The notes beneath the pieces were generated by a model. The model was not told the DNA's origin. It saw only the letters and a list, made by a program, of their open reading frames with translations, and made no database searches. Source: Sulfuritalea sp. (GTDB lineage: Bacteria > Pseudomonadota > Gammaproteobacteria > Burkholderiales > Rhodocyclaceae). From it: a stretch of DNA of 64,000 nucleotides. The translations under genes and the position numbers were made by a program. Within the stretch, counting starts at the first letter, position 1. Every line of letters starts with the position of its first letter. The stretch spans positions 18,990 through 82,989 of the forward strand of contig JADJFK010000027.1 of assembly GCA_016708585.1 (NCBI GenBank), read 5' to 3'. Positions 9,308-18,403 of the stretch are shown piece after piece.

Positions 9308-11682
9308 GTGCCGTACCTGCCGCCCCCGCCGAAACCTCAGCGTCCGATGTCGACAGCCGCCTGGCTTTCTTCAAGAACCTCCAGGTCGTCACCAACAAGG
9401 TTCACGCTACCGCGAACATCGACGAAATCATGCTGGAGCTGTCCGGCGAGATCTGCAGCCTGTTCAACGCCGACCGCCTGACGATCTATTCGATCGGCGA
9501 GGACAAGGCCTCGATCGTTTCGAAAATCAAGACCGGCCTGACGTCGTTCAAGGACCTGCGCCTGCCGATCGCCGACCAGAGCATCGCCGGTCATGTCGCG
9601 CTGGCCAAGAAGACGGTGAACATCCGCGACGTCTATGACGACGCCGAGCTCAAGGCGATCAATCCTTCCTTGCGTTTCCTGCAGGAGGTGGACAAGCGCA
9701 CCGGCTATCGGACCAAGCAGATGCTGGTGGCGCCGGTCGTCGACGCGCAGAGCAACGAGTTGCTGGGCGTCGTCCAGCTCATCAACAACAAGGCGGGAAC
9801 TCCGTTTGCGGCAGTCGCCCAGGAGGGCGTCAAGGGTCTGTGCGAAACCCTTGCCATCGCCTTCGCCCAGCGCAGCAAGCCGGCTGCCGCCGTCAAGACC
9901 AAGTACGATTTCCTCGTGTCCGATGCCGTCATTTCCGCGCAGGAAATGGAGCTGGCGACCCGTACCGCGCGACGCAAGAACCTCTCCATCGAGGAAGTTC
10001 TGGTCAACGAATTCCAGGTCAAGCACGAGGCCCTGGGTGCCGCGCTGGGCAAGTTCTTCAATGTGCCTTATGAATCGTTCAAGTCTGACCGCGTCAAGCC
10101 CGCCGACCTGTTGAAGAACCTCAAGCGCGAGTTCCTCGACCAGGGCAAATGGGCGCCGGTGGAGGAAAGTTCCGAAGGCATCATGGTGGTCTGCCTGGAT
10201 CCCGAGCAGGTCAAGGGTTCGCGCATCGTCAACAACATTTTTCCTCGCGGCAAGATCCAGTACCGGGTGACCACCAACCACGAGTTCGCGCTGACCCTCG
10301 ACCTGCTGTTCGGCGCCACCGGCGTTCCCGGCTTTTCGGATGACAGTTCCGTCGGCGACCTGCTGTCCACCCTTGACGAAGGCGAGATGGATGGTGAAGG
10401 CGGTGCCGCCGACGACATTTCCGCCGCGGCCGACAACGAACTGGTCAAGCTGGTCAACAAGATCATCATCGACGCCTACCAGATGGGCGTCTCCGATATC
10501 CACATCGAGCCGGGTCTGGGCAAGGACAAGGTGCTGATCCGCTTCCGCCGGGACGGTTCGTTGCAGAAGTACATCGAAGTTCCGGCCAGCTACCGCAATG
10601 CCATGGTGGCCCGCCTCAAGATCATGTGCGACCTCGACATTGCCGAGCGTCGCAAGCCGCAGGACGGCAAGATCAAGTTCAAGAAGTTCGGTCCGCTGGA
10701 CATCGAACTGCGGGTGGCGACGATTCCTTCCACCGGCGGCGTCGAAGACGTCGTGATGCGCATCCTCGCCGGCGGCGAGCCGATCCCGCTGGACAAGCTG
10801 GGCGTGCTGCCGACCAATCTGATCAAGCTCAAGGCGACCATTTCCAAGCCTTACGGCCTGTTCTTCGTCTGCGGTCCGACCGGTTCCGGCAAGACCACGA
10901 CGCTGCACTCGGTACTCGGTTATCTCAATACCGTGGATACCAAGATCTGGACCGCGGAAGATCCGGTCGAAATCACCCAGAAGGGTTTGCGCCAGGTCCA
11001 GGTGAACAAGAAGGTAATGGACTTTCCGATGGTGATGAAGGCCTTCCTGCGGGCCGACCCGGACATCATCATGGTTGGCGAAATGCGCGATGCCGAAACC
11101 ACCGGCATCGGCATCGAGGCCTCGCTGACGGGCCACCTGGTGTTTGCCACCCTGCACACCAACAGCGCCCCGGAATCGATCATCCGGCTGCTCGACATGG
11201 GCATGGACCCCTTCAACTTCTCCGACGCCCTGCTCGGCATCCTCGCCCAGCGCCTGGCCAAGCGCCTGTGCAAGTGCAAGGAAAGCTACACGCCCGATGC
11301 CGATGAAGTCAGGCTGTTCATGAAGGAGTATTGCAGCGAACTTGAAAACACCGAGGCATTCAAGAAGGATGTCAAGGCGGCCTATGCCGCGACCCAGGAA
11401 CGGCTGATCAAGGAGTATGGCAAGGATGGCCATCTCGTATTCACCCGGGCCAAGGGCTGCGACACCTGTGGCGGCAGCGGCTACAAGGGGCGCGTCGGCC
11501 TGCACGAGCTGATGATCGGCACCGAGCCGATGAAAAAGCTGATCCAGGAACATGCCCGCGTCGCCCAGTTGTTCGCACAGGCGCTCGAGGACGGCATGCT
11601 GACCCTGAAGATGGACGGCCTCGAGAAGGCCCTGCAAGGGGTGACCGATCTCAAGCAGGTGAGGGCCGTCTGCATCAAGTAA
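9304..11682 (+). CDS. GAF-domain GspE/PilB-type secretion or pilus assembly ATPase
   Basis: Hexameric ATPase of the type II secretion/type IV pilus class with an added sensor. Of 792 residues, about 15-200 form a GAF domain, about 205-330 a MshEN/GspE N-terminal domain, and about 370-790 the ATPase core. Walker A is GPTGSGKTTT near 524, followed by the Asp box, Walker B (IIMVGEMRD) and a His box. A zinc-binding tetracysteine (C656, C658, C719, C722) is present as in GspE/PilB. Usual PilB lacks a GAF domain. The gene is embedded in the cAMP/kinase cluster rather than next to pilC/pilD, so it may drive a regulated pilus or secretion event. It overlaps the upstream gene by 4 bp. Confidence 0.88.
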   Translation: MSAVPAAPAETSASDVDSRLAFFKNLQVVTNKVHATANIDEIMLELSGEICSLFNADRLTIYSIGEDKASIVSKIKTGLTSFKDLRLPIADQSIAGHVALAKKTVNIRDVYDDAELKAINPSLRFLQEVDKRTGYRTKQMLVAPVVDAQSNELLGVVQLINNKAGTPFAAVAQEGVKGLCETLAIAFAQRSKPAAAVKTKYDFLVSDAVISAQEMELATRTARRKNLSIEEVLVNEFQVKHEALGAALGKFFNVPYESFKSDRVKPADLLKNLKREFLDQGKWAPVEESSEGIMVVCLDPEQVKGSRIVNNIFPRGKIQYRVTTNHEFALTLDLLFGATGVPGFSDDSSVGDLLSTLDEGEMDGEGGAADDISAAADNELVKLVNKIIIDAYQMGVSDIHIEPGLGKDKVLIRFRRDGSLQKYIEVPASYRNAMVARLKIMCDLDIAERRKPQDGKIKFKKFGPLDIELRVATIPSTGGVEDVVMRILAGGEPIPLDKLGVLPTNLIKLKATISKPYGLFFVCGPTGSGKTTTLHSVLGYLNTVDTKIWTAEDPVEITQKGLRQVQVNKKVMDFPMVMKAFLRADPDIIMVGEMRDAETTGIGIEASLTGHLVFATLHTNSAPESIIRLLDMGMDPFNFSDALLGILAQRLAKRLCKCKESYTPDADEVRLFMKEYCSELENTEAFKKDVKAAYAATQERLIKEYGKDGHLVFTRAKGCDTCGGSGYKGRVGLHELMIGTEPMKKLIQEHARVAQLFAQALEDGMLTLKMDGLEKALQGVTDLKQVRAVCIK

Positions 11683-11691
11683 GGAAGGGCC

Positions 11692-13317
11692 ATGGATAGC
11701 TCCAGCGACCTGTTTCGCCGTCTCGAACAACTGAACGCCATTGGCGCCGCGCTCTCCAAGGAGCGGGACATCAATCGCCTGCTCGAGAGCATCCTGATTG
11801 CGGCCAAGACCATCACCCATGCCGATGGCGGAACCCTGTATCGCATGACCGAGGATGGTCGCGCGTTGCGCTTCGAGATCCTGCGCACGGATTCCCTGCA
11901 CATCGCCATGGGCGGCACTACCGGCAATCCCATCAACTTCCCCAACCTGCCGCTGCGCAACGACAAGGGCGAATCCAACGACTCGATGGTCGCCGCCTAT
12001 GCCGCCATCCACGACAAGACGGTCAATATCGCCGATGCCTACACCGAGGCCGGCTTCGATTTTTCCGGCACCCGCAGTTTCGACGAACGCACCGGATATC
12101 GATCCCAGTCCTTTCTCACGGTGCCGATGAAGAACCATGAGGGCGAGATCATCGGCGTGCTGCAGCTGATCAACGCCCAGGATCCGCAAACCCGTCAGGT
12201 GACGCCGTTTTCTTCGGCCGACCAGAGCCTGGCCGAATCGCTGGCCTCGCAGGCCGCGATCGCCCTGACCAACCGGCTTTTGATCAGCCAGCTGGAAGAA
12301 CTGTTCGAGGCCTTCATCAACCTGATCAACCTGGCGATCGACGAGAAGTCTCCCTATACCGGTGGCCATTGCCAGCGCGTGCCGGCCCTGACCATGATGC
12401 TGGCCGAGGCCACCGACGCCACCGCCGAAGGTCCGCTGGCATCGTTCCACATGGACGAGCGCGACCGCTACGAACTGAAGATCGCCGGCCTGCTGCACGA
12501 CTGCGGCAAGGTGACGACGCCCGTGCATGTGGTCGACAAGGCGACCAAGCTGCAGACCCTCTTCGACCGCATCCACCTGATCGACACCCGCTTCGAGGTC
12601 CTCAAGCGGGATGCTGAAATCAACGCGCTGAAAAAACAGCTGGCCCTGCGCGAAAGTGCGGCGGACCCGGCGGCAGAGGCGAAGGTCTGGCAGGAATGCC
12701 AGGACGAGACCCGAGTGCTCGACGCCGAGCGCGATTTCCTGCGCCAGACCAACATCGGCGGCGAGGCCATGAAGGAGGCCGACCAGCAGCGCGTGCGCGA
12801 CATCGGCAGCCGGCGCAAGTGGCGCAACGTCGACGGCGTCGAAACCGAATTCCTCACCGCCGACGAGATCGACAACCTGACCATCCGCGCCGGCACCCTG
12901 ACGCTGAAGGAGCGCGACGTCATCAACCACCATATCGTCGCCACCATCAGGATGCTGGAGCAACTGCCGTGGCCGCGACACCTGACCAGGGTGCCGGAGT
13001 ACGCCGGCGGCCATCACGAGCGCATGGACGGCAAGGGCTACCCCAAGGGCCTGACCCGCGAGCAGATGTCGCTGCAGGCGCGCATGATGGGCATCGCCGA
13101 CATCTTCGAGGCGCTGACCGCGCGCGACCGCCCCTACAAACCGGGCATGAAGCTGTCGCAGGCGATGGGCATCATGGCCAACTTCAAGAAGGGCGGCCAC
13201 ATCGATCCCGACCTGTTCGACGTGTTCGTCAGGCAGGGCGTCTATCGGCGCTACGCCGAACAGTTCCTCGATCCGGGGCAGATCGATGCGGTGGACGAGT
13301 CGGCCCTGACCGGGTAG
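11692..13317 (+). CDS. GAF domain plus HD-GYP phosphodiesterase
   Basis: Predicted cyclic-di-GMP phosphodiesterase with a GAF sensor. The GAF domain spans about residues 5-195. The HD-GYP part starts near 215; the LLHDCGK motif has H269/D270 and the HHERMDGKGYP motif ends near 451. The spacing between these motifs is about 180 residues, far longer than in ordinary HD-GYP proteins. The extra 110 or so residues (about 300-410) are charged and helical and look like a coiled-coil insert. The GAF domain resembles that of the upstream ATPase (shared FDERTGYRS / DKRTGYRT signatures), suggesting a common ligand. The gene starts 10 bp after the ATPase gene behind a GGAAGGGCC site. Confidence 0.87.
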   Translation: MDSSSDLFRRLEQLNAIGAALSKERDINRLLESILIAAKTITHADGGTLYRMTEDGRALRFEILRTDSLHIAMGGTTGNPINFPNLPLRNDKGESNDSMVAAYAAIHDKTVNIADAYTEAGFDFSGTRSFDERTGYRSQSFLTVPMKNHEGEIIGVLQLINAQDPQTRQVTPFSSADQSLAESLASQAAIALTNRLLISQLEELFEAFINLINLAIDEKSPYTGGHCQRVPALTMMLAEATDATAEGPLASFHMDERDRYELKIAGLLHDCGKVTTPVHVVDKATKLQTLFDRIHLIDTRFEVLKRDAEINALKKQLALRESAADPAAEAKVWQECQDETRVLDAERDFLRQTNIGGEAMKEADQQRVRDIGSRRKWRNVDGVETEFLTADEIDNLTIRAGTLTLKERDVINHHIVATIRMLEQLPWPRHLTRVPEYAGGHHERMDGKGYPKGLTREQMSLQARMMGIADIFEALTARDRPYKPGMKLSQAMGIMANFKKGGHIDPDLFDVFVRQGVYRRYAEQFLDPGQIDAVDESALTG

Positions 13318-13341
13318 GTGCTCCGGCGCCGCCAACCTCGG

Positions 13342-13361
13342 CGTCCCGCCAGCGCCGACTT
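13342..13361 (-). repeat. Dispersed GC-rich repeat unit (single, - orientation)
   Basis: The reverse complement of the family core lies just after the HD-GYP gene and before the glycosyltransferase gene. The distal half is less conserved here. Confidence 0.7.
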
Positions 13362-13490
13362 TTCGGAATCTACTGACAGAACCCGGGGGGGCTCCAGTGC
13401 ACGTGGGCCGAACCTCGGGACAGGGCCGACTCTCTACAATGATGGCCAATGCCAAATGGGCCGATGCCCACTACCCGGAATGAGCCGCCC

Positions 13491-15524
13491 ATGAAACGCA
13501 CCTCCTCTAGGATCGCTGACGAAAGCCTGATTGCAACCCTGGTCGCGCGAGGCGAGTATGGGCAAGTGGACCCTGTAGCGCGCCGCCTGCTGGCTCGCAT
13601 TCCCAACCATCCGCTGGGTCTCAAGGCACTCGGCGTGGCGCATATCGCTGCCGGACGCCACACGGACGCGCTGCCACTGCTGCGCCGGGGGGCCGCGCTG
13701 TATCCGGGCGATCCGGAAATGCACAGCAACCTTGCGATCGCCCTCGCGAGGACCGGGCATTCCGATGAATCTCTGGTCAGCATAGAGTCGGCTCTCGCGA
13801 TTGCGCCGGACCGGGCAGAATTCCATGCCAACCGGGCGACGGCATTGCTTCAGGTTGGCGACCTCGATGCCGCGATAGAAAGTTGTCATGCCGCGATCAG
13901 GCTGAATCCGCGGCAAGACGAAGCGCATAACACGCTTGGCGCCGCCCTGCACCGGCAGCGCAAGTTTGCAGCGGCACTCGAAGCATTCCAGGCAGCGGTA
14001 CGCAATAATCCTGGGTCGCTGGATGCCTTCGTGAATTTCGTTGTCACCTTGAGCGACCTCGGCCGCTTTGAAGACGCCGCGAACTGCGCGCGCAAGCTTA
14101 TTGACGAGGCCGGACTCAGTCAGCGCGAGGCCGATACGCTGCTGCCCCATCTCTGCGCGGCAGAGCGAGCGTCCTGCGACTGGCGCCGTACCGATATGCC
14201 GGCCGCCTTGCGCGAAATCATGCAGCGACGGGTCGACCAGGGCCCCGAGCCGTTTTTCATTTTCCACATCGAGGATATCGACAGGGAGACGCTGCGTGAT
14301 GGTGCGGAGTGCTACGGTGGGGCCTACCTCAAGGGGGTTCGCGGCAAAGGCGGAGAACTCCAGTCCTCCGCGCTGGACGTCGCCGATGACCGGCTACGGC
14401 CCCTGCGCATAGGTTTTCTCTCGGCGGATTTTCGTCCGCATCCGGTCAGTGAACTGGCGGTGGGAGTTTTTGAAGTTCTCGATCGCAAGTTGTTCACGGT
14501 TCATGCTTATGGCTATGGCCCCCGGGACTCCGGTCCCTTGAGCCAACGGCTGGAAGCTGCTTTCGACGTGTTTCGCGACATTGACGCCCTTCCTTTCGCG
14601 GACGCGGCGGACCTGATGCGGCGCGACGGAATCGACATCCTGGTAGACATGGGCGGCTGGACGAAGTTTTCGCGTTCGGGAATCCTTGCTTTTTCTCCGG
14701 CGCCGGTGCGGGCAACCTGGTTGGGATTCCCCGGAACGCTGGGCGTTCCGGGCCTCGCGCATTACCTGATCTCCGACGAGGTCGTCACCCCGCCCGGTCA
14801 TGCCGGTGCCTATGCCGAACACCTGGCCCTGATGCCGCACAGTTACCAGCCCAGCAGCCGTGTCGCGGAACCGCGACTGCCACCCAGCCGGCGGGAGGTG
14901 GGCTTGCCTGACGACGCCTTTGTCTACTGCTCGTTCAACCAGAGCGTCAAGATCACGCCTCCCGCGTTCAGTCTTTGGTGCGAACTGCTGCGACGCAATC
15001 CGGCCGCGATCCTTTGGCTGGGCTTCCAGTCCGACGCGGCCCAAGCCAACCTCCGCCGCGAGGCCCAACTCCGGAACGTAGCTGCCGACCGTATCGTGTT
15101 CGCCCCGTGGCGGGACCTGGCGGACCATCTCGCCCGCCTGCCGTTGGCAGACCTGGCGCTGGATACCCTTCCCTACGGTTCGCATACCACCGGCAGCGAC
15201 ATGCTATGGGCCGGTGTGCCACTGGTCGCCCGTCTTGGCGAAACCTTTGCCGGACGTGTGTCGGCCAGCGTTCTGTGCGCGGCGGAGCTGCCGGAACTGA
15301 TCGCCAGCTCGGACGAGCAGTATCTCGACCTTGCCGATGCCCTCGCCAAGGATCCCGGGCGCTGTCGTGTATTGCGGCAGCAACTCGGTGCCGCCCGCGC
15401 CACCGTGCCCTTGTTCGATACCCTGCGCTTCGGTCGCGACATGGGGCGATTGTTTCGAGCCATGTGGCGAAACCACGTTTCCGGCCAACACGGCGTGATC
15501 CGGTTGGGTTCAAGTGACGAATAG
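13491..15524 (+). CDS. TPR protein with O-GlcNAc-transferase-like (GT41) domain
   Basis: Predicted glycosyltransferase modifying protein Ser/Thr. TPR-like repeats occupy about residues 20-220. The GT41/SPINDLY-type domain (about 290-665) is recognisable from RIGFLSADFRPHPV, DILVDMGGWT, VRATWLGFPGTLG and the sugar-nucleotide region DTLPYGSHTTGSDMLWAGVP. It has no signal peptide and is probably cytoplasmic. It sits directly upstream of the pilin pair, so pilin or another surface protein is a plausible acceptor (inference). Start choice is uncertain: an in-frame ATG at 13449 adds 14 residues, but it lies only 8 bp after a TACAAT box (13435-13440), which would favour 13491. Confidence 0.87.
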   Translation: MKRTSSRIADESLIATLVARGEYGQVDPVARRLLARIPNHPLGLKALGVAHIAAGRHTDALPLLRRGAALYPGDPEMHSNLAIALARTGHSDESLVSIESALAIAPDRAEFHANRATALLQVGDLDAAIESCHAAIRLNPRQDEAHNTLGAALHRQRKFAAALEAFQAAVRNNPGSLDAFVNFVVTLSDLGRFEDAANCARKLIDEAGLSQREADTLLPHLCAAERASCDWRRTDMPAALREIMQRRVDQGPEPFFIFHIEDIDRETLRDGAECYGGAYLKGVRGKGGELQSSALDVADDRLRPLRIGFLSADFRPHPVSELAVGVFEVLDRKLFTVHAYGYGPRDSGPLSQRLEAAFDVFRDIDALPFADAADLMRRDGIDILVDMGGWTKFSRSGILAFSPAPVRATWLGFPGTLGVPGLAHYLISDEVVTPPGHAGAYAEHLALMPHSYQPSSRVAEPRLPPSRREVGLPDDAFVYCSFNQSVKITPPAFSLWCELLRRNPAAILWLGFQSDAAQANLRREAQLRNVAADRIVFAPWRDLADHLARLPLADLALDTLPYGSHTTGSDMLWAGVPLVARLGETFAGRVSASVLCAAELPELIASSDEQYLDLADALAKDPGRCRVLRQQLGAARATVPLFDTLRFGRDMGRLFRAMWRNHVSGQHGVIRLGSSDE

Positions 15525-15604
15525 GGGGGGATCCTGTGACGTTTTACGGCACTTACCGTGGTATATCATGCTGTCCGGCGCAGATTAAGGGCTGAAGAAT
15601 ATTT

Positions 15605-15618
15605 GGCGCAAAATTTGC
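15605..15618 (+). promoter_or_regulatory. Sigma-54 promoter for the pilin pair
   Basis: TTGGCGC and TTGCTT elements place GG (15605-15606) and GC (15617-15618) exactly 10 nt apart, the -24/-12 arrangement of RpoN promoters. It lies about 50 bp before the short pilin gene. RpoN/PilR control is the rule for pilA genes in proteobacteria. Confidence 0.75.
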
Positions 15619-15666
15619 TTAATCCAACGTAGCGACAGGTGTCGCACCTTCGATAGGAGAATTTGA

Positions 15667-15849
15667 ATGAAAAAGAGTCTGCAAAAGGGTTTTACCCTTA
15701 TCGAGTTGATGATCGTGGTCGCGATTATCGGCATTCTTGCTGCCATTGCCATTCCGCAGTTCACGGAATACACGAAGAAGGCAGAGAACAAGTCGGCCCA
15801 GTCGGACGCCCGTAACGTCCTGACGGCGGCCATCGCCAATTCCAATTAA
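15667..15849 (+). CDS. Short type IV pilin (N-terminal helix only, PilA-N-like)
   Basis: Pilus subunit of only 60 residues. A class III leader ends in QKG, followed by FTLIELMIVVAIIGILAAIAIPQF, i.e. the prepilin peptidase site between Gly8 and Phe9 and the conserved Glu5 of the mature protein. The mature chain would be 52 residues: essentially the helix with no globular head, as in the Geobacter PilA-N subunit. It ends at a normal TAA, and the next gene is a separate secreted protein starting 19 bp later. A good ribosome-binding site (AGGAG) precedes the ATG. It could be a truncated ordinary pilin, but the clean stop and tight spacing to the partner favour a split pilin. Confidence 0.9.
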   Translation: MKKSLQKGFTLIELMIVVAIIGILAAIAIPQFTEYTKKAENKSAQSDARNVLTAAIANSN

Positions 15850-15868
15850 CCAGACTGAGGATATCCCT

Positions 15869-16285
15869 ATGAACAAGCAAATTGCGATTGCCGCCGTTTT
15901 GGCATGCGGTGCCGGTTCAGCTTTGGCTGCCGATTACACGCCGACCCCGGGTACTCAAGTTGAAGCCTGTTTGGCCGCTGCGGCCGCTTCTCACACCATT
16001 GGTGGTGCAACCACGGGTACGCCTTATACGACAGCCGACTCCTTCATCAAGACGTCCTTCGGCATTACCTGCTCGGCGAATACGTCTGTTTTCTTCACCA
16101 ATGCGCCCGGCGGGGATGCCACCAGGTTCACCGTCGGCTCCGGTTCGGTCAAGGGCAACCAGACGTTCAAGGGTAGCAGTGCAGGTGGCGCAGTCACGGT
16201 GCATGCCGCGATTCCGGCGAACACTGACGCCGCTGGCGTAAAGACTCTGGTTCAAACCGCCGAAGCTGCTGCGAACTCGATGTAA
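15869..16285 (+). CDS. Secreted pilin-partner protein (possible PilA-C)
   Basis: A 138-residue protein with a clear Sec signal peptide (about 1-21, cleavage after ALA). The mature part is small, Gly/Ala/Thr-rich and probably beta-rich, with two Cys (VEAC near 31 and GITC near 69) that could form one disulfide, as in pilin globular heads. It lies 19 bp after the short pilin and shares its promoter. I do not recognise the family; the reading as the detached head of a split pilin rests on layout and size. Alternatives are a minor pilus-associated or unrelated exported protein. Confidence 0.75.
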   Translation: MNKQIAIAAVLACGAGSALAADYTPTPGTQVEACLAAAAASHTIGGATTGTPYTTADSFIKTSFGITCSANTSVFFTNAPGGDATRFTVGSGSVKGNQTFKGSSAGGAVTVHAAIPANTDAAGVKTLVQTAEAAANSM

Positions 16286-16310
16286 ATTCAGCCTTGGTGT
16301 TTGGTTTTGG

Positions 16311-16328
16311 CGCGCCCGCAAGGGCGCG
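16311..16328 (+). terminator. Possible weak terminator hairpin after the pilin pair
   Basis: A 7-bp perfect CGCGCCC/GGGCGCG stem closes a GCAA tetraloop 25 bp after the stop codon. No real T-run follows, so termination would be weak. It also lies 3' of the convergent membrane-protein gene. Confidence 0.45.
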
Positions 16329-16378
16329 TTGCATTTCAAGGGCACGGTTTCCGAGCCCGGTGGATTCGGCGCCGGGGC

Positions 16379-18400
16379 CTAACCGGCCGGATGCCGGGGA
16401 CAGCGGTAGAGATTGCGGCTGTTCCCCGAAAAACTGTCAATCGTTCTGATTGGCACAAATTGGCCGTTCGTGAAGACGCGCGAACTTACAACCCAATCAA
16501 GCATTGGATCCTGGCATAGATAGTGGATTCCAGGGCCGGTGGGATCCGCGATCTGGGCGGTGCGAAATATGTTTCTCGGAGTTTGCGGGATATCCGTACG
16601 ATCGGGGGTCGCTGGAACGGGTCTCTTGTCCGTTGCCGCGGAGGACTCGAAATCGAGCATCGATGCGACGTCGACCCGTTCCAGACGACGCTTCATTTCG
16701 AAGGTTTTTTCCCGAGAAAAGATACTGCCGGCCGGCTGTATCCCGCTGGCGTAGCTTGCGGTACCGAGTTCGAGCCAGGTTCGCATCGGGGAATTTTCAT
16801 GCCAATAAACCACTTCGCCGCGACGGATGTGCCGCGCCATGTCCGTTTGGGTTTCCTTTTTAAGCAGGCTCGACTCCCAGGAGCGCATGGCGGGCGACCG
16901 CTGGTCCCAGTTAAGAAAGGCAAAGACAAGCAGCGCGGTAAGGGGTAGTGCAAGCCACCTGCGTCCCAACCAGGGGGTTGCGGATAGGGCTATCAACAGG
17001 AACCCGGGGCCGATTCCCCCAGCTAGAAACGCGCCTCTCGACGCCGGCGGAAGGAATTCCATGCCAAGCGGCAGGGAATTGCCCAGTTGTTGAAGGTCGA
17101 GGTAATAGGATGGCAATCCGATGGCGATCAGAACCATTAGCAGAATCACAAGATTTTTGTCCGATGCCCATGGATGGCAATTCGTGTTGCTTGCGATTCG
17201 GGGCACTGTCGTGGAATGGATGGCCAGCCAGCAGGCAAACAGAAGATATCCGGCGAAGTCATGGGCGAGGTAAATGAGTACCGTACCTAGCATGAACCAG
17301 AGCACGGCACGTTTCCCTCGCCGGCTAGCGCCCTCGAAAAGCTCCACGGCAGCGAACATCGCAAAAAATATGGCGAGCCACATTGCCCGCCATGGCTGAG
17401 TCTGGAGGAACAGCTTGATCGGGTAAAAGTAGCTGGCGAATTGCGCCGACAACAGGCCGGCAGTGCCTAGTAATGCAACGATGTGATACCAGCGGCTATG
17501 GCAGGGCTGTCCGTAGTGGCCGGCAAGCAGCAGCAGGGAGATCCAGAACAGGAAACTGCCCAAACGGATAGCCGGCCAAGCCTCGACATAAACCACGCTC
17601 AGGGGGCGCATCAATCGGTCCCATTCCGCATCCAAAGGCTGCATGGCCGGCATACCCAGCCATGCCAGGCCGGCGAGCAGTGTGATTCCGGCGGAAATCA
17701 TCAGCAGGAGGTCCCGATCGCGGAGTTTGACGCTGACGATGGCCAGGAGTGGCCAAATCCCCATCAGCGGGTGCACAAGCGTTGCGAAAACTGCCGTGAT
17801 GACTCCGGCACGGAACCTCAGGTGCAGGCAAAGCGCCATGGCCGCCAGGCCAAGCGGTGCGGCGATACTCCTTGCGGTGGCAAACTCCTCATTGATCCGA
17901 AAGCTTAGGAGGTTTCCCGGTGAGTAGGCGTAGGCTGCTGCCGCGCACAGCATTACGGCAAGTACTCTGGCCCAATTGGACGAAAACAGCTTTGCCGAGA
18001 TCGCCGTAGTGGCGATTGCCAGGAGAATCGCCCCGGCAATAACAATTAGTTGCGCAGCGATGTCCAGCCCAAGCCAGCGAACGAGCGTCCCATAGACAGG
18101 AGAGAAGACTGAGAAGTCGTCCTGCGAACCGAATAGGAAGAAGGGATCCTTGGCGTAGGCGGTCTGTTCCAGCCAGTGTGCAGCCAAGACCGCATAAAGT
18201 TTTGCGTCATGAATGTCTATGCCGACGTAGGCATGATTAACAAGCCACATGACGAGCCCGCAGCTGCCGATATGCACTAGCTCAACGGATCCCGCTGCGG
18301 CATTGTTGCCCGGGTCAAGACAGTTGGTTGATTTCGCACAGGCGGAAAAAACTGATGACATGATTCGTCTAAAATCGGACTTCGTGGATTGAAGGATCAC
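16379..18400 (-). CDS. Polytopic membrane protein of unknown function (paralogue of 23285-25234)
   Basis: Large inner-membrane protein with around ten or more hydrophobic segments and a soluble C-terminal part of about 150 residues. I do not recognise a named family; the layout resembles glycosyltransferase-like or DUF polytopic proteins of polysaccharide regions. It is clearly related to the protein at 23285-25234: both have FGSQD(D/S)FSVFSP near the N terminus, SYAS and IFSR motifs in the C-terminal part, and a closing CQDP(M/I)LD(W/F)VV motif. The 5' end is uncertain: ATG codons occur at 18400, 18361 and 18250, none with a good ribosome-binding site. It is divergent from the ABC permease gene. 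Confidence 0.8.
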   Translation of the reverse strand: MILQSTKSDFRRIMSSVFSACAKSTNCLDPGNNAAAGSVELVHIGSCGLVMWLVNHAYVGIDIHDAKLYAVLAAHWLEQTAYAKDPFFLFGSQDDFSVFSPVYGTLVRWLGLDIAAQLIVIAGAILLAIATTAISAKLFSSNWARVLAVMLCAAAAYAYSPGNLLSFRINEEFATARSIAAPLGLAAMALCLHLRFRAGVITAVFATLVHPLMGIWPLLAIVSVKLRDRDLLLMISAGITLLAGLAWLGMPAMQPLDAEWDRLMRPLSVVYVEAWPAIRLGSFLFWISLLLLAGHYGQPCHSRWYHIVALLGTAGLLSAQFASYFYPIKLFLQTQPWRAMWLAIFFAMFAAVELFEGASRRGKRAVLWFMLGTVLIYLAHDFAGYLLFACWLAIHSTTVPRIASNTNCHPWASDKNLVILLMVLIAIGLPSYYLDLQQLGNSLPLGMEFLPPASRGAFLAGGIGPGFLLIALSATPWLGRRWLALPLTALLVFAFLNWDQRSPAMRSWESSLLKKETQTDMARHIRRGEVVYWHENSPMRTWLELGTASYASGIQPAGSIFSREKTFEMKRRLERVDVASMLDFESSAATDKRPVPATPDRTDIPQTPRNIFRTAQIADPTGPGIHYLCQDPMLDWVVSSRVFTNGQFVPIRTIDSFSGNSRNLYRCPRHPAG

Positions 18401-18403
18401 CGG

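Noticed and set aside
9337..13455. Very long minus-strand open frame (about 1370 codons) opposite the ATPase and HD-GYP genes
   Set aside because: It is antisense to two well-identified genes, has no family motifs and reflects high GC at third positions; typical shadow frame.
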